NCBI RefSeq assembly: GCF_001306035.1
Contig: NZ_LGCM01000002.1
Location: forward strand, 62,001-126,000
Length of the DNA stretch: 64,000 nucleotides
Origin: Levilinea saccharolytica
GTDB lineage: Bacteria > Chloroflexota > Anaerolineae > Anaerolineales > Anaerolineaceae
Direction: 5' to 3'
The translations under genes and the position numbers were made by a program. Shown here piece by piece: positions 32,695-41,540 of this stretch. The notes beneath the pieces are model-generated. The model was given only the letters and a program-made list of their open reading frames with translations, ran no database searches and was not told where the DNA came from. Numbering within the stretch: position 1 is the first letter of the stretch; each line of letters begins with the position of its first letter.

Positions 32695-34071
32695 ATGACC
32701 TCATTCAACTTTTTGTCGATTGCCCAGGACGCCCGCCGGGTTACCCGCGGCACGCCGGAGATGCTGGCGGCACGCCAGATGGAACGGCTGAATGAACTGG
32801 TGGCCTTTGCGCGCGCTTTTTCTCCCTTCTACGCGGAAAAATACCGCGGCCTGCCCGATATCCTCAGCGACCCCCGCCAGCTGCCGCCGGTGACCAAACC
32901 GGAGCTGATGGAGCATTTTGATAAGGTCATCACGGATCCGGCCGTGCGCAAGGCGGATGTTCAAAAATATGTCGCGGATTTAGATAACCTGGGCAAACCT
33001 TTCCAGGGGAAATACATGGTGTGGACGACCTCCGGCACCACGGGGATGCCGGGTATTTTTCTAGAAGACAAGAATTGGGACACGGTGATCACTGCGGTGA
33101 ACGTGCTGCGCATTGGCGGCGAATGGTACAACTGGGGTGTGATCAAGGGCATGATGGCAGCGGGCGGCAAGAGTGCCTCCGTTTTCGCCGGAAACGGCCA
33201 CTTCTTCGGCGTGACCATGCTGGAACGGCAGCGCCGCAGCAACCGTTCGCGCGCCCAACGCATTCAGCTCATCCCCGTGACTCTGCCCATCGCTGAGATT
33301 GTGCAGCGCCTGAACGACCTGCAGCCGGCCATGTTCGCCGGATACGCCAGCGCCCTGGGTCTGCTGGCGCAGGAGCAATTGGAAGGGCGGCTGAGGATTC
33401 ACCCGGCCATCGTGATCAGCTCCGCGGAACCGCTTTCGGTGGAAAACCGCGCGTTGATCCAGCAGGCTTTTGGCGTGCCGCCGCGCAACAACTACGGCTG
33501 TTCGGAAGGCGGGGTGATGGGGTACGAGTGCCGCCAGGGGCGGATGCACCTGAACGCGGATTGGGTGCTTTTTGAGCCGGTGGACGCCGCGTACCAGCCG
33601 GTGCCCGCCGGGCAGCTTTCGGACCGTACACTGATCACCAACCTGGCGAACCGCGTCATGCCCATCATCCGCTACGAATTGGGCGACCGCGTGAGCCTGG
33701 CGGAGGAGCCGTGCGCTTGCGGGATCACCCTGCCGGTGGTGAACGTAGAGGGACGCACCGATGAGATCCTGCGGTTTGCTGCACCGGAGGGAAAGACCAT
33801 CCCCATCCTGCCGTTGGCGCTCTGGTCGGTGATCAAAGAAACGCCCGGCGTGCTGCGGTTCCAGGCCATTCAGACCGCGCCGGAACAGATCGAAATTCGC
33901 CTGGAAGCCAAAAACGCCGCGGAGGACGAACCCACCTGGGAACGGGTGTTCGCCAATACCCGCGCCTTTTTTGCCAGCCAGGGACTGAGCCAGGTGACCA
34001 TCACGCGGGCGGCGGAAGCGCCCATGCGCGACCCCAAGAGCGGTAAATTTCGCAATATTTGGAAGAAATGA
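32695..34071 (+). CDS. Phenylacetate-CoA ligase-like adenylate-forming protein
   Basis: A 458-residue protein of the PaaK/CapK group. The opening ARQMERLNELVAFARAFSPFYAEKYRGLP is typical, then the ATP motif TTSGTTGMPGIF (about 111-122), YGCSEGG (about 266-272), and the hinge region YELGDRVSL; the C-terminal subdomain ends DPKSGKFRNI, which supplies the usual catalytic Lys. It should activate a carboxylic acid as acyl-AMP and pass it to CoA or another acceptor. Substrate unknown. CGGAG precedes ATG. First gene of a unit with two amide-bond hydrolases, which would release an acid for it to activate. Confidence 0.87.
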   Translation: MTSFNFLSIAQDARRVTRGTPEMLAARQMERLNELVAFARAFSPFYAEKYRGLPDILSDPRQLPPVTKPELMEHFDKVITDPAVRKADVQKYVADLDNLGKPFQGKYMVWTTSGTTGMPGIFLEDKNWDTVITAVNVLRIGGEWYNWGVIKGMMAAGGKSASVFAGNGHFFGVTMLERQRRSNRSRAQRIQLIPVTLPIAEIVQRLNDLQPAMFAGYASALGLLAQEQLEGRLRIHPAIVISSAEPLSVENRALIQQAFGVPPRNNYGCSEGGVMGYECRQGRMHLNADWVLFEPVDAAYQPVPAGQLSDRTLITNLANRVMPIIRYELGDRVSLAEEPCACGITLPVVNVEGRTDEILRFAAPEGKTIPILPLALWSVIKETPGVLRFQAIQTAPEQIEIRLEAKNAAEDEPTWERVFANTRAFFASQGLSQVTITRAAEAPMRDPKSGKFRNIWKK

Positions 34072-34082
34072 AGGAGGCCAAC

Positions 34083-35048
34083 ATGAAAACCGTAACCCTC
34101 GCGGCGGCTCAGATGATCAGCCAGGACGGCTGCATCTTGGATAATTTGGCGCGCGCTTCGCACATGGCTGCACTGGCCAAAACTCAGGGCGCAGCGTGCG
34201 TGCTGTTTCCGGAATTCATGCCCCAGGGCTACCGGCTGACCCCGGAATTGTGGGACGCGGCAGAATGCTTCGACGGCCCCACCGTGCACTGGCTGGGAGA
34301 AACCGCGAGGAATCTGGGTGTTTATGTGGGGACCAGCTTTCTGGAAGCCAAAAACGGACATTTCTTCAACACCTTTGTTCTGGCGGAACCTTCGGGCAAA
34401 ATCGCCGGCGCGGTGCGCAAACGAAGCCCTTCGATGTGGGAAGCTTACTTCTTCAAAGGGGAACGGGGAAACCCCTATGTGGATACCGATCTGGGGCGGA
34501 TCGGGGTGGGCATCTGTTTTGACAACCACACCTACGAGGTGGCCAGCGCCATCCAGCAAAGCGGGATTGACCTGATGCTGATGCCGCACTCTTACTGCAC
34601 CCCCACCCAGACGACCAAAATGACCTCTCAGGCGGACATTGATCAGCTCAACGGCCGCCCTGGTTTGGTGGCGCGCCTGTATAACCAATGGTTTGGCGTG
34701 CCGGTGCTGATGTGCAACAAGAGCGGACCTTGGAACTCCCCTGTGCCTGACACCACCCTGGGCGTGCCGCAGGGCTTCCGTTTTTCGGGGCGTTCCACGC
34801 TGCTGGACGCGGATGGAACCCTGGCCGCTCAGCTTGGTGACGAAGAAGCCGTCCTGGTGGGAAGTGTGACCCTCGACCCGGCGCTGAAAAAGCAGACCCG
34901 CCCGGCCAAGTACAGCCGGTATATCTACCCTGGCTCACCGGGGCGCGAAATTATCCGCCTGATGGAGTGGCGCGGCAGCTTATCCTACCATTTTAGCTCG
35001 CTGCGGAAACAGAAAGCCTCAACGGTTCGCATGGAGAATTTTGGATGA
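34083..35048 (+). CDS. Carbon-nitrogen hydrolase (nitrilase superfamily)
   Basis: A 321-residue cytoplasmic enzyme with the Glu-Lys-Cys triad: VLFPEFMPQG (Glu44), GAVRKRSPSMWEA (Lys113) and GVGICFDNHT (Cys145). The spacing fits the superfamily, and members cleave nitriles, amides or carbamoyl groups. The substrate branch is not clear; the stretch MPHSYCTPTQTTKMTSQADIDQLNGRP is not one I know from a named branch. AAGGAGG lies six bases before the ATG at 34083, which decides the start. The stop overlaps the next start (ATGA), so the amidase that follows is coupled to it. Confidence 0.9.
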   Translation: MKTVTLAAAQMISQDGCILDNLARASHMAALAKTQGAACVLFPEFMPQGYRLTPELWDAAECFDGPTVHWLGETARNLGVYVGTSFLEAKNGHFFNTFVLAEPSGKIAGAVRKRSPSMWEAYFFKGERGNPYVDTDLGRIGVGICFDNHTYEVASAIQQSGIDLMLMPHSYCTPTQTTKMTSQADIDQLNGRPGLVARLYNQWFGVPVLMCNKSGPWNSPVPDTTLGVPQGFRFSGRSTLLDADGTLAAQLGDEEAVLVGSVTLDPALKKQTRPAKYSRYIYPGSPGREIIRLMEWRGSLSYHFSSLRKQKASTVRMENFG

Positions 35049-37117
35049 CACCCCACGACCCCAAGAAAAAGGAAAGTTACTTTGATGGAATCAAACAGGC
35101 CGCGCGCTTCATGGCGTTTGCCAACCGCAACGGGCAGGCGCTGAAAGCGCGGGGTCTGGTGGAAACGGCACGCACCACGCTGGCCCTGGCGAACATGGAA
35201 CTGGCCAAAATGGACTGCCGCCATCATCTGCAGACCCGCCGCATCTGGGAGTTTGATCAGGTGATGGTGTCTTTGACCCAGGGTAAGTGGTTTGCAGCCC
35301 GCGCCATGCAGTCGGGCGATAAGGCGGATTGGTCGGATGCGCTGGTGCAGCTCCGGCAGACCAACGCTGAGGCTAAGAGCCTGCACCATGCACTTCTTTC
35401 GGGCAGTGAGGAACCTCTGCCGATTTCGGAACGCCCCTTGGCGCAGCGAAACAGCGAAATTCTCTTCGCCGGAGACGTGCCGATTGTACCGCCGGTCAAC
35501 CCGATCATCCTGCTGCAAGGGTCTGATTTTGAGATGGGCCGCCAATATGCGCGCCAGGTGGTTGAGATTTTTGGAAAATGGGTGTTCGCCCGGCAGGCTG
35601 GACGGCCCTTCAGCGAGGCGGAAAAGCTGGAATTGAGCCGGTGGGAAGCGCAAATGCAGCAGCACGCGCCGGAAATGATCGGCTTCTGCCAGGGGTGGGC
35701 GGCTGGAGCGGTGGAAGCCGGTGTGCCGATGAGCTATGAAGATGTACTCAATATCTGGACCGGATGCCGGCCCCCGGCGCGGGACTATTTCGGCCTGGAC
35801 GGCGGTTTACCCGATGATCTTTATCCGCCCGCCTGTTCTGGGCATGCCGCCTGGGGACGCGCTACGCGCGATGGGCGCCTGGTGTGCGGCTCTTCCGGCG
35901 ACCATGATTGCGGCTATATGGCCACCCTTGTGATTTACCCCGAAAGCGGCTATCCATTTATCTACACCCCCTTTTCCGTCACCGGCGATTTGCCCAAGAT
36001 TGGGCCGGTGTACATGATGGGACATCCGGGGATGAACAATCAGGGATTGGCGTATGTCCATCACGGCGGGGCGCCCAAGATGATCGAAGCCCCTCAAAGC
36101 TGGGGGTACGGCATTCGCCTGGGCACAGCGGTGTTCCACATCCTGCGCTTCGCCCGCTCGGCGGAGGAGGCCCGCCAGATGGAAGCCTCATTCCCGATCG
36201 GCGACGTCGGGGATTTCTCCGGCGTGGGGTATCCTGGGGGATTTTGGGCAGATGAGCAGGGTGGGTTTGTCACCGAGAGCCGGCAGGAGCCGGAAATTAT
36301 CCGCACGGCGGGGCAGATGGGCGAAACCGATTTTCTGCTGGCCAACAACAGCGCCCTCAGCCGCGCGGCAGAAGCGGCGGCATGGCTAAAAGCCCAGCGT
36401 CATAATTGGGATTGGGATGAACACGCCGGATGGTACCCCAAGACGCTTTCGTTTGGAACTGGGCTGAGCGCCGTCGGTCAGGAGGCGCAAACCCAAAGCC
36501 TGTTTGCTTATATTTACCTGAACAGTTTTGGGCGAAACCGCTACGCATTTGAACAGCTGAACGCCGGACTGGGGCAGATTGACGCGGATTTCATGCGGCG
36601 GCTGTACCGCACGGCTGGCAGCCTTCCGGAAGGGGATTGGAAGCACGTCACGCAGCAGTGGCGCAAGACCGGCGCATGGGGCGAATATGCCAGCGGGCAC
36701 GCCTCGAACGCTCTGGTGGCAGTGATGCAGCCTGAGCGCGGTGAGGGGGGACGCTACGCGCTGTGCGTGGGCACGGCCAAGCGCGGCCTCCCGCCGCATT
36801 CACCCACCGGTGCAACGCCGATTTACGGCGAAACCAACGCGTTTTGGGAAGTGCGCCTGGCTTCCAGCCCGTCCGCGTTGACTGCGGCTGCCCGCCAGAC
36901 CGCGGAGCAGGACGCAGCCGCTGCCCGCGCTCGGTTGGAGAAATTGAATCCGCAGGATGCGGCTGGCGCCCGCCTGCAGGCTCTGCTCGATGCGGCTGAA
37001 GCAGATCTTGCTCGGCCTATGCCTGTGGATGGGGAGGCGGCGGATTATGCCAGGGCGGTGCGCGCCTATACCCGCGCGCAGGTACGCGCCCGGCAGATTG
37101 TGGATGCATTGGAATAA
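35045..37117 (+). CDS. C45-like (acyl-CoA:6-APA acyltransferase-type) Ntn hydrolase, large
   Basis: A 690-residue protein. The N-terminal 150 residues form a helical domain I do not recognise. From about residue 155 it follows C45 peptidase/acyltransferases: ILLQGSDFEMGRQYARQV, FCQGWAAGAVEAGVPMSYEDVL, then the proposed nucleophile Cys264 in PPACSGHAAWGRATRDGRLVCGSSGDHD, MGHPGMNNQGLAYVHHGG and DFLLANN. In this family the chain is cut before the cysteine, which becomes the active N-terminus and hydrolyses amide bonds of small molecules (beta-lactams, N-acyl amino acids). It is longer than usual (350-450). It lies between a nitrilase and an ABM-like gene. Confidence 0.8.
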   Translation: MTPHDPKKKESYFDGIKQAARFMAFANRNGQALKARGLVETARTTLALANMELAKMDCRHHLQTRRIWEFDQVMVSLTQGKWFAARAMQSGDKADWSDALVQLRQTNAEAKSLHHALLSGSEEPLPISERPLAQRNSEILFAGDVPIVPPVNPIILLQGSDFEMGRQYARQVVEIFGKWVFARQAGRPFSEAEKLELSRWEAQMQQHAPEMIGFCQGWAAGAVEAGVPMSYEDVLNIWTGCRPPARDYFGLDGGLPDDLYPPACSGHAAWGRATRDGRLVCGSSGDHDCGYMATLVIYPESGYPFIYTPFSVTGDLPKIGPVYMMGHPGMNNQGLAYVHHGGAPKMIEAPQSWGYGIRLGTAVFHILRFARSAEEARQMEASFPIGDVGDFSGVGYPGGFWADEQGGFVTESRQEPEIIRTAGQMGETDFLLANNSALSRAAEAAAWLKAQRHNWDWDEHAGWYPKTLSFGTGLSAVGQEAQTQSLFAYIYLNSFGRNRYAFEQLNAGLGQIDADFMRRLYRTAGSLPEGDWKHVTQQWRKTGAWGEYASGHASNALVAVMQPERGEGGRYALCVGTAKRGLPPHSPTGATPIYGETNAFWEVRLASSPSALTAAARQTAEQDAAAARARLEKLNPQDAAGARLQALLDAAEADLARPMPVDGEAADYARAVRAYTRAQVRARQIVDALE

Positions 37118-37144
37118 AAAACAAATCTAAACCAGGAGAATCTC

Positions 37145-37447
37145 ATGATCACCGAAATCATCCAATACAAGCTGAAGGAAGGCGCGGATGAGGCGCAGTT
37201 CCTGTTGGAAGCGGAAAAATACTACGCCTACTTCAAGGCCACGTTCAAGGGTTTCATTGACCTGGAGTTTAACAAAGGGGAAAACGGGTGGGTGAACATC
37301 ATGCACTGGGAGAGCATGGAGGCGGTGCGCGCCTGCGGCGAGGTGCTGCGCAGTGGGCCGCAGGAGATCGCCGGTTATGCTGCGCTGGCCGACCGGGCAT
37401 CGACCCAATTAACTTTTCTGGAACAGGTCCGTAATTTTCAGGGCTGA
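37145..37447 (+). CDS. Small dimeric alpha/beta-barrel (ABM-like) protein
   Basis: A 100-residue protein: MITEIIQYKLKEGADEAQFLLEAEKYYAYF, then FIDLEFNKGENGWVNIMHWESMEAVRACGEVL. This is the beta-alpha-beta-beta-alpha-beta pattern of the antibiotic-biosynthesis-monooxygenase / dimeric ferredoxin-like group. No catalytic residues are assigned; such proteins can be cofactor-free oxygenases or binding proteins. AGGAG precedes the ATG by 7 bases. Last gene of the unit, before a bidirectional terminator. Confidence 0.75.
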   Translation: MITEIIQYKLKEGADEAQFLLEAEKYYAYFKATFKGFIDLEFNKGENGWVNIMHWESMEAVRACGEVLRSGPQEIAGYAALADRASTQLTFLEQVRNFQG

Positions 37448-37481
37448 TCTTGCGCGAGCTACGATCTGACCCTGGGAATCA

Positions 37482-37515
37482 AAAACCGCCGTGTGGAATT
37501 CCACGCGGCGGTTTT
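37482..37515. terminator. Bidirectional terminator
   Basis: A nearly perfect palindrome of 34 bases (AAAACCGCCG at one end, CGGCGGTTTT at the other, one wobble) centred at 37498/37499. T-runs follow on both strands. Confidence 0.9.
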
Positions 37516-37521
37516 GTGTTT

Positions 37522-38463
37522 TCAGGAAGCGGTGTGCTTTTGGACAAAAGCGCGGATTTCACGCATGGCGTACTTGGCCTCTGGAATGAAATCCGGCATT
37601 AAGGGGTAGCAATGGGTCTGTCCCTCGCCCACGATCAGGCGTACTTCCACGCCCGCGGCTTTGGCTTTTTCAGCAAAGCGCAGGCCGTCATCCAGCAGGC
37701 CTTCATCCGTGCCCACCGTGATGAACAGCGGGGGCAAACCCTGCAAGCTGCCGTACAAGGGTGAGATGTAGGGGTGGGTGGGGTCGCCGCTGCCCACGTA
37801 ATACTTGCAGCACCAGGCATTCATATTCTCTGGCTCGACGGAGCCTTTGATCCCGTTAGGCTTGCCGGTCATGGCCAGATCGGTGAGGGGGGAAATGGCT
37901 ACCCCCGCCGCGGGCAGCCGGAGCCCTTCGCCCTGGGCGGCCAGGTCTTTCAGGGCCAGCAAAGCGGCCAGACACAGACCGCCGCCCGCCGATTCCCCGG
38001 CGATGAGGATTTTTGTAGAAGGCTGGATCTGGGTCAGCATCCAGCGGTAGGACGTGAGGGTATCCTCCAATGCCGCTGGGTAGGGGTACTCTGGGGCCAG
38101 GCGGTATTCGAACAAGAGCAGTTTCAGCCCGGTGCTGAGGGCCAGTTTGGCGACCAGCGCGCGGTGATCAGAACAGGAACCGGAGATATAGCCTCCGCCG
38201 TGGGTGTAGAAAATGACGGCTTCTTCTCGCGGCGCGGCGGGCTGAAGCCACTCGGCGGAGAGATGCGCCGGAAGCCCGGGGATTTTGACAGGCACCACCT
38301 CCAGCCCTTTGGGCATGGGGGCTTTGGCTGCACCGGCTTCACAGTAATCTCGCCAGACCGGCACGGAGGTGTTTTCGTCCCAAACGCGAATATTCAATGC
38401 ATCCAGGGTGCGCAGGTTTCGGCGCATCAACCTTTTGATGAATCGACTTTGTAAACTTTCCAT
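37522..38463 (-). CDS. Alpha/beta hydrolase of the HSL type (esterase/lipase)
   Basis: A 313-residue esterase. The HSL-family oxyanion motif HGGGYISGS (about 88-96), the nucleophile elbow GESAGGGL, the acid in VGTDEGLLDD and the base in EGQTHCYPL complete the triad. A short N-terminal cap region precedes the fold. No signal peptide, so it acts in the cytoplasm on short-chain esters or similar. It follows the DUF2087 gene by 3 bases on the same strand and ends in the shared terminator at 37482. Confidence 0.92.
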   Translation of the reverse strand: MESLQSRFIKRLMRRNLRTLDALNIRVWDENTSVPVWRDYCEAGAAKAPMPKGLEVVPVKIPGLPAHLSAEWLQPAAPREEAVIFYTHGGGYISGSCSDHRALVAKLALSTGLKLLLFEYRLAPEYPYPAALEDTLTSYRWMLTQIQPSTKILIAGESAGGGLCLAALLALKDLAAQGEGLRLPAAGVAISPLTDLAMTGKPNGIKGSVEPENMNAWCCKYYVGSGDPTHPYISPLYGSLQGLPPLFITVGTDEGLLDDGLRFAEKAKAAGVEVRLIVGEGQTHCYPLMPDFIPEAKYAMREIRAFVQKHTAS

Positions 38464-38466
38464 GAT

Positions 38467-38898
38467 TTACGTCCCTTTGGCCTTCTGTAAATAGGCCTGT
38501 TTTCTGCGCTCCACTTCTTCGCGCGCCGATTGCAGGATTTCGGCGGTGCTGAACTGGTCAATGGCCGGGTCAAATTCCGCCAGGTTGACGCCGCACGGGC
38601 GCACTTCATAACGGCTGCCCACCGCATCGCGGCTGAGGTAGCCCATGTCTACCATCCAGCGGCGCAGCGAAACCCGGTCAATTTCGGCGGCCGCGTTCAC
38701 CATGTCCAGCCAGGCTTGCAGCGGGTCGTTAAGCTCTTTTTCGGTCAGCGGCCCGGCCGTGCCGATGGACAGGGCGGCGCTTTTGAGTAGAATATGTTGA
38801 TCGGTCAGGTCTTTGGGAATATTCAGCAGGCCGCGCAGGCAGAGGTGAACCAGACGCTTGGTGAATTGTTCCGCGGTGATATGGATTGTTTCTGACAT
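38467..38898 (-). CDS. DUF2087-like protein
   Basis: A 143-residue protein. The segment IDRVSLRRWMVDMGYLSRDAVGSRYEVRP matches the core of DUF2087 proteins, a small winged-helix-like module. The rest is helical, ending in EEVERRKQAYLQKAK. The role is unknown; relatives are found fused to or near regulators and acetyltransferases. AAGGA lies upstream of the ATG. First gene of a two-gene unit with the esterase, driven by shared-type promoter copy 3. Confidence 0.7.
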   Translation of the reverse strand: MSETIHITAEQFTKRLVHLCLRGLLNIPKDLTDQHILLKSAALSIGTAGPLTEKELNDPLQAWLDMVNAAAEIDRVSLRRWMVDMGYLSRDAVGSRYEVRPCGVNLAEFDPAIDQFSTAEILQSAREEVERRKQAYLQKAKGT

Positions 38899-38945
38899 TG
38901 GAGCATCCTTATTCTTGTATGGGTCAGTACGGCAGTATTTCCTTT

Positions 38946-39012
38946 ATTCTAATGCCGTTCCGATTTATCCTCCCCCGCCGTTGGTTTCATCTCTTCCAGG
39001 CCATTTGACCCA
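38946..39012 (-). promoter_or_regulatory. Shared-type promoter, copy 3 (minus strand)
   Basis: On the minus strand GGCCTG begins at 39002, GGGGGAGGA follows at 38976-38968, and TAGAAT lies at 38951-38946, again 51 bases from the first G. The C-rich half of the inverted repeat is weak here. It serves the DUF2087/esterase unit. Confidence 0.55.
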
Positions 39013-39104
39013 ACCTGAACCTGGCCGATCAGTCAGAATCCCGCAGCGCAGCTCCGGCGGGCTGCTTGTGGGAGGATGTGCGGCGGAGGGCGAGGCGCGC
39101 AAAC

Positions 39105-39171
39105 CTGTCCATGTGGCCAGGGGCAGACTCCCACTGGGGTGGGGGAGCGCGGCGGGAAGCCGGAATAAAAT
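39105..39171 (+). promoter_or_regulatory. Shared-type promoter, copy 4
   Basis: CTGTCCATGT (39105-39114), GGCCAG (39115-39120), GACTCCCAC (39126-39134), TGGGGGAG (39140-39147), -10 TAAAAT at 39166-39171; 51 bp from GGCCAG to the -10. Promoters 3 and 4 diverge within the 332-base gap 38899-39230, which holds nothing else I can identify. Confidence 0.7.
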
Positions 39172-39230
39172 GAGAACATGGTGGAGATGACCCACGCCGC
39201 CGACCATTTTCATCTTAAAGGATTGTAACC

Positions 39231-40085
39231 ATGAAGCCCAACAAACTGAAACGAACCCTGACGCTGATCGGTACGGCCTTATTTGTCTTGATCTTGGGGT
39301 ACACCGCTCTGCGGCCTTTCCATTTGCGGTGGGGGGCCAACGCAGAGGATCTGGCGCGCAGCATGCCCGGCGACCTGAGCGGGGCGCGCTGGACGCGCGC
39401 GGTGAGCATCGCGGCGGCGCCGGAAGTCATTTGGCCGTGGCTTTTGCAGTTTGGGCAGGGGCGGGGCGGGTGGTACAGCTATGACTGGCTGGAAAACCTG
39501 TTGGGGTTTGACATTCACACGGCTGATCAGATTGTGCCCGAATTCCAGAACCCGCACGTGGGCACGCCCATTTGCATGTCGGGCAGTGTGTGCCCCAGCG
39601 CGGTGCATGTGATCGAGCCGTACCAGTGGTTTGGATGGCAGGCTGCTGGCGAGGACGGCCGGCCGGTGTGGACCTTCGTGTTTGGGCTGTTTCCTGAAGA
39701 TGAAACGCTTACCCGCCTGGTGGTGCGGGAAAGTTTTGACCCCACCTTCATGCCCGCGGCGGCAGTGGTCGCCATGGAAATCCCGGATACGGTCATGGAG
39801 CTAAAAATGTTGGATACGCTCAAGGCCCGCGCGGAAGGCCGCGCTCCCTCTGCGGCGGTGACGCTCTTGGAAATCCTCAGTTGGTTGACGGCTCTGGGGA
39901 TTTTCGGGACGGCGGGGGTGCTGTATACCCGGCGCGCCCAGGGGCTGCCCTTCCTGGCGGTGAGCCTGGCCGCGGTGGTTGTGCTGGTGCTGATCAGCTT
40001 TCTGTTCCTGCCGCTCTGGCTGCGCGGCCTGCTGGACCTGGGCCTGCTGGCGGGGCTGGTGGTGAGCCTGCGCCGGGCGGCCTGA
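39231..40085 (+). CDS. Membrane protein with SRPBCC (START-like) domain
   Basis: A 284-residue protein. A transmembrane helix (about 9-28) is followed by a polyketide-cyclase/SRPBCC-type domain (about 35-205): RWGANAEDLARSMPGDL, TRAVSIAAAPEVIWPWLLQFGQGRGGWYSYDWLENLLG and VIEPYQWFGWQAAG. Three hydrophobic segments follow (about 215-283). SRPBCC folds bind hydrophobic ligands in a deep cavity; here the domain would be fixed to the membrane. Relatives occur widely in actinobacteria and Chloroflexi without known function. A single-gene unit behind promoter copy 4. Confidence 0.82.
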   Translation: MKPNKLKRTLTLIGTALFVLILGYTALRPFHLRWGANAEDLARSMPGDLSGARWTRAVSIAAAPEVIWPWLLQFGQGRGGWYSYDWLENLLGFDIHTADQIVPEFQNPHVGTPICMSGSVCPSAVHVIEPYQWFGWQAAGEDGRPVWTFVFGLFPEDETLTRLVVRESFDPTFMPAAAVVAMEIPDTVMELKMLDTLKARAEGRAPSAAVTLLEILSWLTALGIFGTAGVLYTRRAQGLPFLAVSLAAVVVLVLISFLFLPLWLRGLLDLGLLAGLVVSLRRAA

Positions 40086-40120
40086 ACGCCCCGCAAAGAC
40101 GCGGCGCTGCCGCAGAATCC

Positions 40121-40187
40121 CTGGCCGGTTGACCAGGGGCGGACTCCCCCCAGGGTGAGGGAGGATTCGAAAAGACGAAGGTAAGAT
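40121..40187 (+). promoter_or_regulatory. Shared-type promoter, copy 5, probably leaderless
   Basis: CTGGCCGGTT (40121-40130), GACCAG (40131-40136), GACTCCCCCC (40142-40151), GTGAGGGAGGA (40155-40165), -10 TAAGAT at 40182-40187, again 51 bp. The ATG at 40194 is where transcription should start, so the GNAT/VOC/kinase/regulator mRNA would be leaderless. Confidence 0.7.
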
Positions 40188-40193
40188 GAAACT

Positions 40194-41123
40194 ATGAAAC
40201 TCACACTGCGTAAATATCAACAAGATGAGGATCACTGGAAGATTCGCGCTTTCCTGCGCGATGTGTTCCTGGCCAACCAGCGCCGCGAGATGAGCTGGCC
40301 GCTGTACCGTTGGGATTACTGGCGCTGGCATGTCAACGAGAACATCTTCCGATTCGACCTCTCGGCCGCGATTTTTATGTGGGAAACCAACGAAGGCCGG
40401 TTGGCGGCGGTGCTCAACCCGGATGGGCCTGGCGAGGCTTTCTTGCAGGTGCATCCTGAATTTCGCAGTTCTGAGCTGGAAGTGGAGATGATTTCCGCGG
40501 CGGAAATCCAATTTGCCACCACGCAGTCTGACGGACGTCAGCGGCTGATCGTGTGGGCACATGAAAACGACCCGGAGCGGCAGGCGCTGCTGCAGCGGCG
40601 CGGGTACACGCGCGGCACGTGGCTGCCCGAACATCAGCGCCGCCGCGATCTGCGCGACCCCATTCCTGATTTCCAACCAGCGGAGGGATTCACGATCCGC
40701 GCGTTGGGGGATGTGAACGAACACCCGGCGCGCAGTTGGGTATCCTGGAAGGCTTTCCACCCGGATGAACCGGATGAAAAATATCAGGGGCATGATTGGT
40801 ACGCCAATGTGCAGCGCGCCCCGCTGTACCGGCGAGACCTGGATCTGGTGGCGGCGGCTCCCAATGGTGAATTTGCGGCGTTTTGTACCCTGTGGTTTGA
40901 CGATGTGACTCGCACGGCTGCTTTTGAGCCGGTAGGCACCCACCCTGATTACCAGCGCAAGGGCCTGGGCAAAGCCCTGATGGCCGAGGGCCTGCGCCGC
41001 GTGCGCGGCCTGGGTGCAACGCTCTGCACGGTGGGGTCGTATTCCGAAGCCGCCGGGGCGCTCTATGCGTCTCTGGGATTTACTGCCTATGATTTGTGCG
41101 AAGCCTGGGTCAAAGAATGGTAA
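40194..41123 (+). CDS. GNAT-family N-acetyltransferase, two-part
   Basis: A 309-residue protein. The N-terminal half (MKLTLRKYQQDEDHWKIRAFLRDVFL, then AAVLNPDGPGEAFLQVHPEF) is GNAT-like but lacks a clear acetyl-CoA loop. The C-terminal half has it: PVGTHPDYQRKGLGKALMAEGLRRV, then TVGSYSEAAGALYASLGF. Acceptor unknown. No ribosome-binding sequence precedes the ATG, in line with a leaderless transcript. First gene of the unit that ends with the histidine kinase and its regulator. Confidence 0.87.
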   Translation: MKLTLRKYQQDEDHWKIRAFLRDVFLANQRREMSWPLYRWDYWRWHVNENIFRFDLSAAIFMWETNEGRLAAVLNPDGPGEAFLQVHPEFRSSELEVEMISAAEIQFATTQSDGRQRLIVWAHENDPERQALLQRRGYTRGTWLPEHQRRRDLRDPIPDFQPAEGFTIRALGDVNEHPARSWVSWKAFHPDEPDEKYQGHDWYANVQRAPLYRRDLDLVAAAPNGEFAAFCTLWFDDVTRTAAFEPVGTHPDYQRKGLGKALMAEGLRRVRGLGATLCTVGSYSEAAGALYASLGFTAYDLCEAWVKEW

Positions 41124-41144
41124 GATTCCTGCATTGAGGCTCGC

Positions 41145-41528
41145 ATGCGTATTGAACACATCGCCTTCTGGACGAACCAACTGGAAACCCTGGTCTCTTT
41201 TTACGAATCCTATTTTAACGCCACCGCTCAACCCAAATACACCAATCCAAAAACCCACTTTGAATCTGTTTTTTTGACATTTGAAAGCGGGGCGCGGATC
41301 GAGCTCATGCGTAAACCTGGGCTGGGCGCCCGCCCAACCGAAGCACAGCCGCCAGGGTATGCTCACCTGGCCTTTTCTGTGGGGTCTCGCGAAGGGGTGG
41401 AGCGCCTGACTCAGCGGCTGGCTGCCGACGGCCATGCGGTGATTGGGCAGCCGCGCGTGACCGGGGACGGCTACTACGAGAGCCTGATCCTGGATCCGGA
41501 CGGCAATCGGATTGAAATCACCGTGTAA
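41145..41528 (+). CDS. VOC-family (glyoxalase/dioxygenase fold) protein
   Basis: A 127-residue protein with paired beta-alpha-beta-beta-beta modules. Likely metal ligands are His5 in RIEHIAF, Glu in ARIELMR, His in YAHLAFSV and Glu in NRIEITV, the usual glyoxalase I set. Members isomerise or cleave small molecules or give resistance by binding them. Substrate unknown. It lies between the GNAT and kinase genes with 21- and 12-base gaps. Confidence 0.88.
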   Translation: MRIEHIAFWTNQLETLVSFYESYFNATAQPKYTNPKTHFESVFLTFESGARIELMRKPGLGARPTEAQPPGYAHLAFSVGSREGVERLTQRLAADGHAVIGQPRVTGDGYYESLILDPDGNRIEITV

Positions 41529-41540
41529 CCGGGGAGATTT

